A stretch of 40,836 bases of DNA from Chitinophagaceae bacterium (lineage in GTDB: Bacteria > Bacteroidota > Bacteroidia > Chitinophagales > Chitinophagaceae). Below the pieces are notes generated by a model that did not search any database, was not told where the DNA came from, and saw only the letters and a list, made by a program, of their open reading frames with translations. The stretch covers positions 1-40,836 of the forward strand of contig JAIEMK010000054.1 in NCBI GenBank assembly GCA_019752295.1, read 5' to 3'. The position numbers were made by a program, and so were the translations under genes. Shown in pieces: positions 34,470 to 40,836 of the stretch; the first letter of the stretch is position 1; each line of letters starts with the position of its first letter.

Positions 34470-35351
34470 TTATTTCTTTCGATACTTTAAAAACCTTTGC
34501 CAGTTATTATTATTCGTAATTACTTCATTATGCTCCTTATTGCTAAAGATGAATATCCGGTTATTGCTTTCTAATAAGGCTGGAGTTATTTCCCCTTCAT
34601 TTACAGAAATAGAATTCAGTTTCAGAGAATCTTTTAATTGATTCATGATCAGATGTGTATTCTCAAAAGTGCCCCCATCCTTGGTATAAATATGCAGAAA
34701 GCGATGCGCATCGCTTTCTGCAATCCAATGCAGGTATGCATCATTACCCCCATACATCGCATCAAACAAAATGATTTCATCAATTTTATTGTGCTCAATT
34801 ATTTTGCTAATCACGCGATACGCACCACTATGCCCCGCAAGACTGATGCTACAATCTTTCACCAATAGATGTTTTTTTGCGGGGATAATTTTAGCGGTTT
34901 CTAATTGCTTTAAAAGATCATTAATTAATAGGATAAACATTTCTGGCCTTTCCAATTTTCCACCATAACTATCCGGCGCATTCTTGGGGCCTTCCGGAAA
35001 AATGAAGAGTGCGTTTCTTCCGGATAATTCAAATTGTTCTGTTAATCTAAAAAATGCATTGGCACTATCAATATTATTATTCCACCCATGAAACCATACC
35101 ACTAACTCCAAAGTTTTTTTAAGATTAAATTTTTTCGGAACATAAATTAGTACAGAACTATCATCATAATGGTTTTTAGTTGCAAAATGTTGCCCATTAT
35201 AATCATGCCCTCTTGATCTGGCTGTGTCGGGGAATGGCGCGAAAGAAGAATGCGTTCGAATGAATTTACCTGCAGCCTCTTTTTGTGCTTGCATTTTTAT
35301 AACACAAAAGAAACAAATGCTAAGACCAATAATTGTTTTTACAATTTGCAT
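34470..35351 (-). CDS. Exported alpha/beta-hydrolase-like protein
   Basis: A 293-residue protein with a signal peptide (about 1-22, ending KMQAQ). The fold is suggested by LELVVWFHGWNNN (oxyanion-strand HGW), FPEGPKNAPDSYGG and the nucleophile elbow LAGHSGAYRV with Ser175. DEIILFDAMYGG (Asp198) and HNEV (His274) are candidate acid and base, which makes an active serine hydrolase plausible. The substrate is unknown; such enzymes in Bacteroidota are often peptidase- or esterase-like. It converges on the porP-like gene, with 20 bp between stops and no clear hairpin. Confidence 0.7.
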   Translation of the reverse strand: MQIVKTIIGLSICFFCVIKMQAQKEAAGKFIRTHSSFAPFPDTARSRGHDYNGQHFATKNHYDDSSVLIYVPKKFNLKKTLELVVWFHGWNNNIDSANAFFRLTEQFELSGRNALFIFPEGPKNAPDSYGGKLERPEMFILLINDLLKQLETAKIIPAKKHLLVKDCSISLAGHSGAYRVISKIIEHNKIDEIILFDAMYGGNDAYLHWIAESDAHRFLHIYTKDGGTFENTHLIMNQLKDSLKLNSISVNEGEITPALLESNNRIFIFSNKEHNEVITNNNNWQRFLKYRKK

Positions 35352-35445
35352 ATTTAAAAATATTACTTTTAAACTCCCTCACAAACTTTCAGTTATCCGC
35401 CGTTAATTTTATTCGATTATCTTAGTGTTTCAAAATCCTCCCCAC

Positions 35446-36213
35446 GTGCTTAAAGACATGATTATTGCCATACAGGCCTATTTTCTGGCGCACCGCTTTA
35501 TCAAAGAGCATAAGCTCTGGAAATGGATTATCATTCCCGGAATACTCTATGCCATTTTGTTTGGTGTTGGTATGTATTATTTCAGTCATACTTCGGGCCA
35601 GTTTATTGAATGGCTGAGTTTGAAAACCGGATTAAAAACATGGCTCGATAAACTCAATTCCAGTTTCCTTGGCTTTTTGTTTACCATGGGAACTTTATTG
35701 CTCTGGCTGATTCTTCTGATCTTTTATTTTTCGCTCTTCAAATATTTATTCTTAATTATCGGTGCTCCCTTATTTGCTTACCTGAGCGAAAAAACTGAAG
35801 CCATCATCGAAGGCAAAGATCTGCCCTTCAACTTTTCGCAATTATTAAAAGATATTTTGCGCGGCATTAATTTATCGGTTCGTAACGGTTTGTGGCAAAC
35901 AGTGTACACTTTTTCGATTTTGATATTAAGTATGATTCCCATTCTAGGTTGGCTTACGCCGGCGCTGGCGCTCTTGGTTGAATGTTATTATTACGGTTTC
36001 TCCATGTTGGATTATAGTATGGAACGCCATAAAAAAACTCCTGCCGAAAGCATCTATTATGTAGCCAGTCATAAGGGATTGGCCATCGGCAACGGATTGG
36101 TATTTTATATCATGCACCTCTTACCTATTTTAGGATGGATTATGGCACCCGCATATGCAGTTGTAGCAGCCACTCTGAGCATGTACCCATTAAAGCAATC
36201 TGAAATAAAATGA
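35446..36213 (+). CDS. EI24-domain (CysZ-like) integral membrane protein
   Basis: A 255-residue inner-membrane protein of the EI24 (PF07264) family, to which the sulfate transporter CysZ belongs. Hydrophobic blocks at about 27-46, 74-111, 150-183 and 215-245 (in this numbering) hold about five to six membrane helices. LWKWIIIPGILYAILFG and LLPILGWIMAPAYAVVAAT are the conserved ends. Start choice is uncertain: GTG at 35446 gives the family-like LKDMIIAIQAYFLAHRF; ATG at 35458 and a GTG at 35425 are alternatives. No cysteine or sulfur gene is adjacent, so sulfate transport is not implied. The methyltransferase gene overlaps its stop by 4 bp. Confidence 0.82.
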   Translation: MLKDMIIAIQAYFLAHRFIKEHKLWKWIIIPGILYAILFGVGMYYFSHTSGQFIEWLSLKTGLKTWLDKLNSSFLGFLFTMGTLLLWLILLIFYFSLFKYLFLIIGAPLFAYLSEKTEAIIEGKDLPFNFSQLLKDILRGINLSVRNGLWQTVYTFSILILSMIPILGWLTPALALLVECYYYGFSMLDYSMERHKKTPAESIYYVASHKGLAIGNGLVFYIMHLLPILGWIMAPAYAVVAATLSMYPLKQSEIK

Positions 36214-36917
36214 TGAAGGCAGGCAAAGTATATTTAATTCCTACTGTACTTTTTGAAGATAGTCTCGAAACCATACCGCCCTATATACTGGATGCAGTAA
36301 AAGACTGTTCCGTTTTTTTTGTAGAGAATGAAAAAACAACACGTCGTTTTTTTAAAAAGATTTGGAAAGAAATGGTAATCGACGATTACCAATGGTATGC
36401 AATTCACAAAGCCGAAGCCGCCATCAAACAGGAATTTTTACAACTACTCAAAGCCGGAAAAAATATTGGCATCGTTAGTGAAGCGGGCTGCCCCGGAGTA
36501 GCAGACCCCGGACAATTTCTTGTTGCTGCGGCACAACAGGCAGGAATTACAATCAAACCCTTGGTAGGACCAAGTTCTATTTTGTTAGCGCTAATGGCGA
36601 GTGGTATGAACGGACAATGTTTTCAATTTCACGGCTACCTGCCAATTGATTCTTTAGAAAGAAAAAACAAACTCAGGGAACTGGAAAACGATTCTCAAAG
36701 AAGAAATTGTACGCAGATTTTTATTGAAACACCTTATCGGAATAATGCACTTATCAAAGACATTTTATCGCAGTGCAAAGAAACAACGCATTTCTGTATT
36801 GCAGTAGATATTACCGGACCAAGCGAAAATATTCAAACAAAAACTATCCGTAACTGGAACCAGAAAATTCCCGATATCCATAAACGCCTCAGCATATTTC
36901 TCTTACACGCCGAATAA
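36210..36917 (+). CDS. RsmI-like SAM-dependent methyltransferase
   Basis: A 235-residue tetrapyrrole-methylase-fold protein (PF00590), like RsmI, which 2'-O-methylates C1402 of 16S rRNA. Motifs: GKVYLIPTVL at the start (typical RsmI: LYxVxTPIG), NIGIVSEAGCPGVADPG, the SAM-binding signature, and VGPSSILLALMASGMNG. In contrast to RsmI the start lacks the TPIGN loop, and the C-terminal RsmI helical domain is absent; it resembles the short YraL-like group of Bacteroidota, so the target may differ. It overlaps the EI24 gene by 4 bp (ATGA), which suggests translational coupling, and ends at a strong hairpin. Confidence 0.85.
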   Translation: MMKAGKVYLIPTVLFEDSLETIPPYILDAVKDCSVFFVENEKTTRRFFKKIWKEMVIDDYQWYAIHKAEAAIKQEFLQLLKAGKNIGIVSEAGCPGVADPGQFLVAAAQQAGITIKPLVGPSSILLALMASGMNGQCFQFHGYLPIDSLERKNKLRELENDSQRRNCTQIFIETPYRNNALIKDILSQCKETTHFCIAVDITGPSENIQTKTIRNWNQKIPDIHKRLSIFLLHAE

Positions 36918-36957
36918 AAAAGGTTGTTGAGACTTTGCTCAACAACCTTTTATTTAA
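36917..36957. terminator. Bidirectional terminator
   Basis: AAAAGGTTGTTGAG (36918-36931) and CTCAACAACCTTTT (36938-36951) form a perfect 14-bp stem with a 6-base loop, with A/T runs on both sides. It separates the methyltransferase gene (plus) from the small membrane-protein gene (minus), whose stop is at 36962. Confidence 0.92.
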
Positions 36958-36961
36958 TTGA

Positions 36962-37351
36962 TTATTGTTTTGCCCTGATATCGGATTGAACGGCTGCACC
37001 CTGAATGGCGTAAACACTATCTACGATATAACTCTGTACCCCGCGCCAGGGAAGACTTCCAAAATATCTTTTATAATGCAATTCCACTTCCTTTCCTGCA
37101 TTATTGAGTAAGGTTTTGGCAACAGATTCTTTGGTTACGCTAAACTCAAAATAATTGCTTTCCACGTTAGCTTTAAAACCACTTTGAATAATTTTTCCTT
37201 CGTATGTTTTAAATACAATTCCTTTTTCCTGAAAAGTATTAAGCTGTCCCGCCTTGGTTCCTTCAGCATACACAAAGTAAAAACGCCAATACAAAAATGA
37301 GATCAAAGCAACAATTAGAATTGCAGCAATTGACCATAATATTTTTTTCAT
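36962..37351 (-). CDS. Small single-pass membrane protein, function unknown
   Basis: A 129-residue protein with one N-terminal membrane segment (residues 4-25, ILWSIAAILIVALISFLYW) and a likely periplasmic domain with EGTKAGQLNTFQEKGIVFKTYEGKI and VELHYKRYFGSLPWRGVQSYIVDSVYA. Similar short Bacteroidota proteins, with the RxG.L..FxxKGxxFKTYEG pattern, are widespread and sometimes mislabelled 6-phosphogluconate dehydrogenase; nothing here supports that activity. It follows the M28 peptidase gene after 14 bp on the same strand and is likely cotranscribed with it. Confidence 0.8.
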   Translation of the reverse strand: MKKILWSIAAILIVALISFLYWRFYFVYAEGTKAGQLNTFQEKGIVFKTYEGKIIQSGFKANVESNYFEFSVTKESVAKTLLNNAGKEVELHYKRYFGSLPWRGVQSYIVDSVYAIQGAAVQSDIRAKQ

Positions 37352-37365
37352 ACACTTATTTGTAT

Positions 37366-38730
37366 TTACAATCCATATTGGTCAACAAGGTAAATCAATA
37401 CCGCCATATTTACCGCACCCAATAACAATTCTCTTTTGTTTACATTTTCAAACACATCGCTTCTTGCATGGTGTACATCAAAATAACGTTGTGGATCAGG
37501 AATCAATCCAGCAAGCGGAGTTCCGAATGTGCTACTTAGCGGACCAATATCAGCGCCGCCTCCACCTGCAATCAAACGGTCTGTTCCATAAGGTTGCAGC
37601 AGTGGTAACCAACTTTGAATTTTCGATAACTGTTCTTTATTTTTTACTGTAAACCCAAAACCCCTTGGCGTAAATCCACCCTCATCACTCTCCAAAGCAA
37701 AAATGTGTTTTTCGTTATTTGCTTTTGCTTGCTCCGCATATTTTAATCCGCCCCTTAAACCATTTTCTTCATTTGCAAATAATACAAACCGGATCGTATG
37801 CTTCGGATGGTAATCAATTGCTTTCATGGTACGCAAAATCTCCATGGTATGCACAATGCCGGCACCATCATCATGTGCCCCCTCGTTTACATCCCAACTA
37901 TCGAGGTGCCCACCGATAGTAATAATTTCATCCGGAAATTCTGATCCTTTTAAAACAGCGATCACATTATGCCCAATCGTATCCGGAAGAAAGCTTCCAT
38001 TTGTTTTCAAAGAAACGCTATACCCTTCTTTAATACTCCACAAATAATCGGCATCCCTCGGCCCTACTGCAACAGCAGGAATTTTGGGAAGACTATCTGT
38101 ATAAGCCATTGCACCCGTATGCGGATCGTTGGCAGTAGATTCTGTTAATGAACGGATCATTACAGCAACAGCTCCATATTTTGCAGCTCTACTAGGTCCG
38201 GAGCGACGATATATACCCGTTTCGCCATACGACATAAAGGGCATAAGATTGGTAGGATTGAATCCGTAATTATAATAAACGATCTTACCTTTTACTTCAT
38301 CTTTTCTCTTTTCAAGTTCTGCAAAATCAGCCACCATGAGCACATCGGCAGTAATTGTTTTACCATTGCTACCTAAAGAATTACCGAGCGCAACCACATC
38401 CAGAGCGCGATTAGTTTTTTTATGATTTAAGCTTGTGATTACCGCTTTATCTTTCCCACCACGAACCCAATGCGGCAGCATACATTCCTGCAAATAAACA
38501 GCATCAGGTGCCATCTGCTCCATTGCTTGCTTACCCCAGGTTTCGGCTTTGGCAAACTGAGGAGAACCGGCCAAACGACCACCCACTTGTTTTGTTAACT
38601 GATAAAGCAGATCGTAAGCTTTACCATTTCTTAATATTTCATCCGAAAATTTTCTGATCATCAACGAATCCTTATTCTGTGCAAAGGACAAAACCGGCAA
38701 TAGCGCCAGTGAAGCAAGTAGTTTTTTCAT
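37366..38730 (-). CDS. Exported M28 family metallopeptidase
   Basis: A 454-residue zinc aminopeptidase or carboxypeptidase of the plasma glutamate carboxypeptidase type. Signal peptide: KKLLASLALLPVLSFAQ. Catalytic motifs: GGHLDSWDVNEGAHDDGAG (zinc His and bridging Asp), FANEENGLRG (catalytic Glu and Glu ligand), LESDEGG and the final VHHARSD His ligand; a PA-domain-like insert lies between about residues 130 and 240. The frame is open for 32 codons upstream, but they lack a hydrophobic leader; the ATG at 38730 directly before the signal peptide is preferred. It should trim peptides in the periplasm or outside, complementing the M16 protease. The small membrane-protein gene follows by 14 bp. 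Confidence 0.92.
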   Translation of the reverse strand: MKKLLASLALLPVLSFAQNKDSLMIRKFSDEILRNGKAYDLLYQLTKQVGGRLAGSPQFAKAETWGKQAMEQMAPDAVYLQECMLPHWVRGGKDKAVITSLNHKKTNRALDVVALGNSLGSNGKTITADVLMVADFAELEKRKDEVKGKIVYYNYGFNPTNLMPFMSYGETGIYRRSGPSRAAKYGAVAVMIRSLTESTANDPHTGAMAYTDSLPKIPAVAVGPRDADYLWSIKEGYSVSLKTNGSFLPDTIGHNVIAVLKGSEFPDEIITIGGHLDSWDVNEGAHDDGAGIVHTMEILRTMKAIDYHPKHTIRFVLFANEENGLRGGLKYAEQAKANNEKHIFALESDEGGFTPRGFGFTVKNKEQLSKIQSWLPLLQPYGTDRLIAGGGGADIGPLSSTFGTPLAGLIPDPQRYFDVHHARSDVFENVNKRELLLGAVNMAVLIYLVDQYGL

Positions 38731-38827
38731 CCGCAGTTTAGTTTTGGCTAAGTTAACCATTTGTTGTGTTTGAACAACATGGGATGAACGGCGTTTTAGG
38801 TATGAATAATATATTGTTACTTGCACC

Positions 38828-38851
38828 TGATTAGGAAAATAACCCTAATCA
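38828..38851. promoter_or_regulatory. Inverted repeat upstream of bshA
   Basis: TGATTAGG (38828-38835) and CCTAATCA (38844-38851) are exact inverted copies with an 8-base spacer, 18 bp before the bshA ATG. It could be a regulator site or, in the transcript, a hairpin in the leader near the ribosome-binding region. No U run follows, so it is not a terminator. Confidence 0.45.
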
Positions 38852-38868
38852 ATTTAAATTAAGATGCT

Positions 38869-40017
38869 ATGCGCATAGGAATTGTTTGCTATCCTACATT
38901 TGGTGGCAGTGGTGTTTTGGCTACAGAACTTGGCAAAGCGCTTGCCGATGAAGGACATGAAGTGCATTTTATTACTTACCAACAACCGGTTCGACTGAAT
39001 GTATTCAACGCCAATATATTTTATCACGAAGTTCGGGTACCAACTTATCCCCTGTTCGACTACCCGCCCTATGAAGTGGCACTGGCAAGCACGATGGTGG
39101 ATGTAATTATGAATCACGATCTGGACTTATTACACGTACACTATGCCATCCCTCATGCATCTGCAGCGTATATGGCCAAGCAGATCGTTATCAAAAAAAC
39201 TGGTAGAAATATTCCTGTTATCACTACTTTACACGGAACAGATATTACACTGGTTGGGAAGGACAAAACTTACGAACCCGTAGTAACTTTTTCGATCAAC
39301 GAAAGCGATGCCATCACAGCCGTGTCGCAAAATCTAAAAGATGAAACCTTCAAAAACTTTGCAATAACAAAAGATATTGAAGTCATTTACAATTTTGTTG
39401 ACGTAAATCGTTTCAATAAAAAACCCATCGATGCATTCAGAAAAGTGATTGCGCCCAAGGGCGAAAAAATTATGATCCACGCATCGAATTTCAGAAAAGT
39501 AAAACGAATTGATGATGTAGTAAGTGTTTTTGCAAACGTGCGCAAAGCAATGCCTGCAAAATTATTGATGGTGGGCGATGGACCTGAACGACATGCAGCC
39601 GAAGAACAGGCGCGCGAATTAGGTATCGAAGAAGATATTCGTTTTTTGGGTAAGCAAGAACAAATGGAAGATATTTTAGCCGTGAGTGATGTGTTTATTC
39701 TTCCATCGGAATACGAAAGTTTTGGTTTGGCAGCACTCGAAGCCATGGCGGCAAAAGCAGTAGTAATAAGTACCAATGCCGGCGGTTTAGCCGAGATCAA
39801 TATTCAGGGTGTAACCGGATTTATGGCCAATGTAGGGGATGTAAAAGCCATGAGCGATTTTGCAATACAATTGCTGAGCAACGACGAGCAACTGGCCAGA
39901 ATGAAAGAAGCCGCATACCGGCAGGCCTGCTTATTCGATATCAGCAAAATCATCCCGGTTTACGAAAAATTATACAGTAGGTTCTGCAGGATGCAGGTTT
40001 GCAAATCCATTTTATAA
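38869..40017 (+). CDS. bshA: N-acetyl-alpha-D-glucosaminyl L-malate synthase
   Basis: A 382-residue GT4-family glycosyltransferase that joins UDP-GlcNAc and L-malate in the first step of bacillithiol synthesis. The N-terminus RIGIVCYPTFGGSGVLATELG is the BshA signature, with HFITYQQPVRL and HVHYAIPHASAAYMAKQ next; the UDP-sugar site is ASNFRKVKRIDDV, VGDGPERHAAEE and the E-x7-E motif EYESFGLAALEAMA. The final ~10 residues (CRMQVCKSIL) look unlike the usual family end. bshB and bshC are not in the window. Bacillithiol could support the 1-Cys peroxiredoxin and OsmC protein; that link is an inference. Confidence 0.95.
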   Translation: MRIGIVCYPTFGGSGVLATELGKALADEGHEVHFITYQQPVRLNVFNANIFYHEVRVPTYPLFDYPPYEVALASTMVDVIMNHDLDLLHVHYAIPHASAAYMAKQIVIKKTGRNIPVITTLHGTDITLVGKDKTYEPVVTFSINESDAITAVSQNLKDETFKNFAITKDIEVIYNFVDVNRFNKKPIDAFRKVIAPKGEKIMIHASNFRKVKRIDDVVSVFANVRKAMPAKLLMVGDGPERHAAEEQARELGIEEDIRFLGKQEQMEDILAVSDVFILPSEYESFGLAALEAMAAKAVVISTNAGGLAEINIQGVTGFMANVGDVKAMSDFAIQLLSNDEQLARMKEAAYRQACLFDISKIIPVYEKLYSRFCRMQVCKSIL

Positions 40018-40053
40018 AAATCTTATCTGAGATACATTAACCCTCGAAAAGAT

Positions 40054-40386
40054 TTGAATAAAGTATTCACCAAAGTACAGGAGCCTGCAAGTTTTTCTGG
40101 CGGTCAAAGTGCTTGGCAGCAATATTTGAATAAAAATCTTAATCGCGATAAACCGGTAGAAAAAGGTGCTCCTCCGGGAAAATTTCAGGTTAATCTAAGT
40201 TTCATTGTTGATCAGGATGGAGATATCAGAGATGTGGTAGCAGAGACTAACCCAGGTTATTTTACAAAAGATGAAGCCATCAGGTTTATGCTTTCGAATC
40301 CAAAATGGATTCCTGCTAAACAAAATGGCCACAATGTTAGCTCCCGGGTAAAACTTTCCATCACCTTCTCGATAACTGAAGAATAG
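40054..40386 (+). pseudogene. TonB C-terminal domain protein lacking its export signal (5'-truncated?)
   Basis: The 110-residue frame NKVFTKVQEPASFSGGQSAW...KFQVNLSFIVDQDGDIRDVVAETN...PKWIPAKQNGHNVSSRVKLSITF is a TonB C-terminal domain, as found in small periplasmic proteins of Bacteroidota. Those have an N-terminal signal peptide or membrane helix before NKVFTKVE; here there is none. The frame is open back to the bshA stop (TAA at 40015-40017), which is in the same frame, and contains no ATG; the only start is TTG at 40054 or weaker codons. It may be a pseudogene left by loss of the 5' part, or a cytoplasmic fragment expressed by readthrough or coupling. The domain call is safe; functionality is doubtful. 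Confidence 0.65.
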
Positions 40387-40407
40387 CGCGTTGTTTAGTT
40401 TCTATAT

Positions 40408-40440
40408 AGGGCCTCTTGCATCTGCAGGGGCCTTTATTTT
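40408..40440. terminator. Possible terminator between convergent genes
   Basis: AGGGCCTCTTGC and GCAGGGGCCT can pair (with G-T pairs and one bulge) around ATCT, followed by TTATTTTA. It lies between the TonB-domain frame and the aminotransferase stop at 40434, which it overlaps slightly. The stem is irregular, so confidence is moderate. Confidence 0.45.
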
Positions 40441-40836
40441 ATCAGCTCATCAATACTCTTCAAAACAATCGCACACATTTCTCTTAGTTCTTTGTTTGTA
40501 ATAATCAGTGGTGGTGCAATGCGCAAGCGGTCGGGGGCAAACAAAAACCAGTCGGTGATTAATCCGTTCTGAACACATTGATGCACGATGCGTTGATTGA
40601 GCTCAGGACTTTCGAATTGTAACGACATCCACAAACCTGCAGTATTAATTGATTGAATGGCGGGATGCTTTATATATTCGATCAGGATCTTTTCTTTTTC
40701 AAAAACGGTTTCAATGAAACACCCTTCCAGCAATACTTCCAGAGCTGCTTTGCCTGCGGCACAAGAAACAGGATGCCCACCGAAAGTGGTAATATGTCCG
40801 AGTACAGGATCATGCGTTAGTGTAGCCATCATTTTC
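40434..40836 (-). CDS. Class III aminotransferase, C-terminal part (cut by window edge)
   Basis: About 134 residues of a PLP-dependent class III aminotransferase (acetylornithine/ornithine aminotransferase group); the gene begins beyond the right edge and the ATG at 40832 is internal. THDPVLGHITTFGGHPVSCAAGKAALEVL is the conserved stretch after the PLP lysine, containing the usual TFGGNP-type phosphate-contact motif with His in place of Asn. FAPDRLRIAPPLIITNKEL near the end is the conserved C-terminal LRxxPPLxIT motif. The specific amino donor cannot be told from this part; argD, rocD and general aspartate aminotransferase labels are all possible. Confidence 0.85.
   Translation of the reverse strand, partial: KMMATLTHDPVLGHITTFGGHPVSCAAGKAALEVLLEGCFIETVFEKEKILIEYIKHPAIQSINTAGLWMSLQFESPELNQRIVHQCVQNGLITDWFLFAPDRLRIAPPLIITNKELREMCAIVLKSIDELIK

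Noticed and set aside
36962..37351. 6-phosphogluconate dehydrogenase
   Set aside because: Similar proteins sometimes carry this label, but there is no Rossmann motif and the size and membrane segment exclude it.
38731..38826. 32-residue extension of the M28 peptidase
   Set aside because: It is polar and would bury the signal peptide that starts at 38730.
5252..40017. A single oxidative-stress island (peroxiredoxin, SOD, OsmC, BshA)
   Set aside because: The genes are spread over 35 kb on both strands with their own promoters and terminators, so no operon-level system is supported.

Overview
The window looks like a chromosomal segment of a Bacteroidota bacterium, most likely a member of the Chitinophagaceae; the phylum call is firm and the family call is an inference. 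Support comes from promoters of the Bacteroidota type (TTTG, then about 19 bases, then TAnnTTTG), few clear Shine-Dalgarno sequences, a moderate-to-low G+C content, and phylum-typical genes: a short RpoD ending in YLG, a PorP/SprF protein of the type IX secretion system, a START-like protein, BshA of bacillithiol synthesis, a DUF5916 outer-membrane protein and a long-tailed ribosomal protein S16. I count 38 protein genes (two broken or 5'-truncated, one cut by the right edge). I see no tRNA or rRNA gene, transposon, integrase, phage gene, CRISPR array or recognisable defence system.

Layout. 1-236: tandem 83-bp repeats carrying hairpins. 237-1750 (minus): a small accessory block with an NTF2-like protein, a metallo-beta-lactamase-fold hydrolase and the N-terminal stump of a flavin reductase, with two operator-like DNA elements. 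1883-3847 (plus): two pseudouridine synthases. 3860-7149 (minus): exported amidohydrolase, 1-Cys peroxiredoxin, DNA polymerase IV. 7325-10147 (plus): secreted M16 zinc protease. 10216-14123 (minus): thioesterase, rimM, rpsP, ffh, rpoD, a translation, secretion and transcription core. 14418-15424: a convergent pair, START-like and unknown. 15448-24137 (plus): LptF/G permease, Tat-type superoxide dismutase, OsmC, CDF metal transporter, M20 dipeptidase, S4 protein, trmD, DUF5916 protein. 24189-29814 (minus): VPS10/BNR-repeat exported protein and GH31 alpha-glucosidase. 29865-33338: adenine deaminase, anhydromuramate kinase and uracil phosphoribosyltransferase, all salvage enzymes. 33439-40386: PorP/SprF, alpha/beta hydrolase, EI24-like membrane protein, RsmI-like methyltransferase, small membrane protein, M28 peptidase, bshA and a TonB-domain remnant. 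40434-40836: the C-terminus of a class III aminotransferase.

Functionally this is mostly core metabolism and information processing, plus a set of exported hydrolases (M16, M28, GH31, amidohydrolase, VPS10-like) suited to a heterotroph that degrades polymers. Oxidant and thiol defence recurs (peroxiredoxin, superoxide dismutase, OsmC, BshA), but the genes are scattered and not one operon. I did not find a convincing new multi-gene system. The best leads are at the edges: the hairpin tandem repeat; the decayed reductase that keeps a perfect operator palindrome; the 21-bp-spaced direct repeats before the hydrolase gene; and the TonB domain that follows bshA in frame without its export signal.
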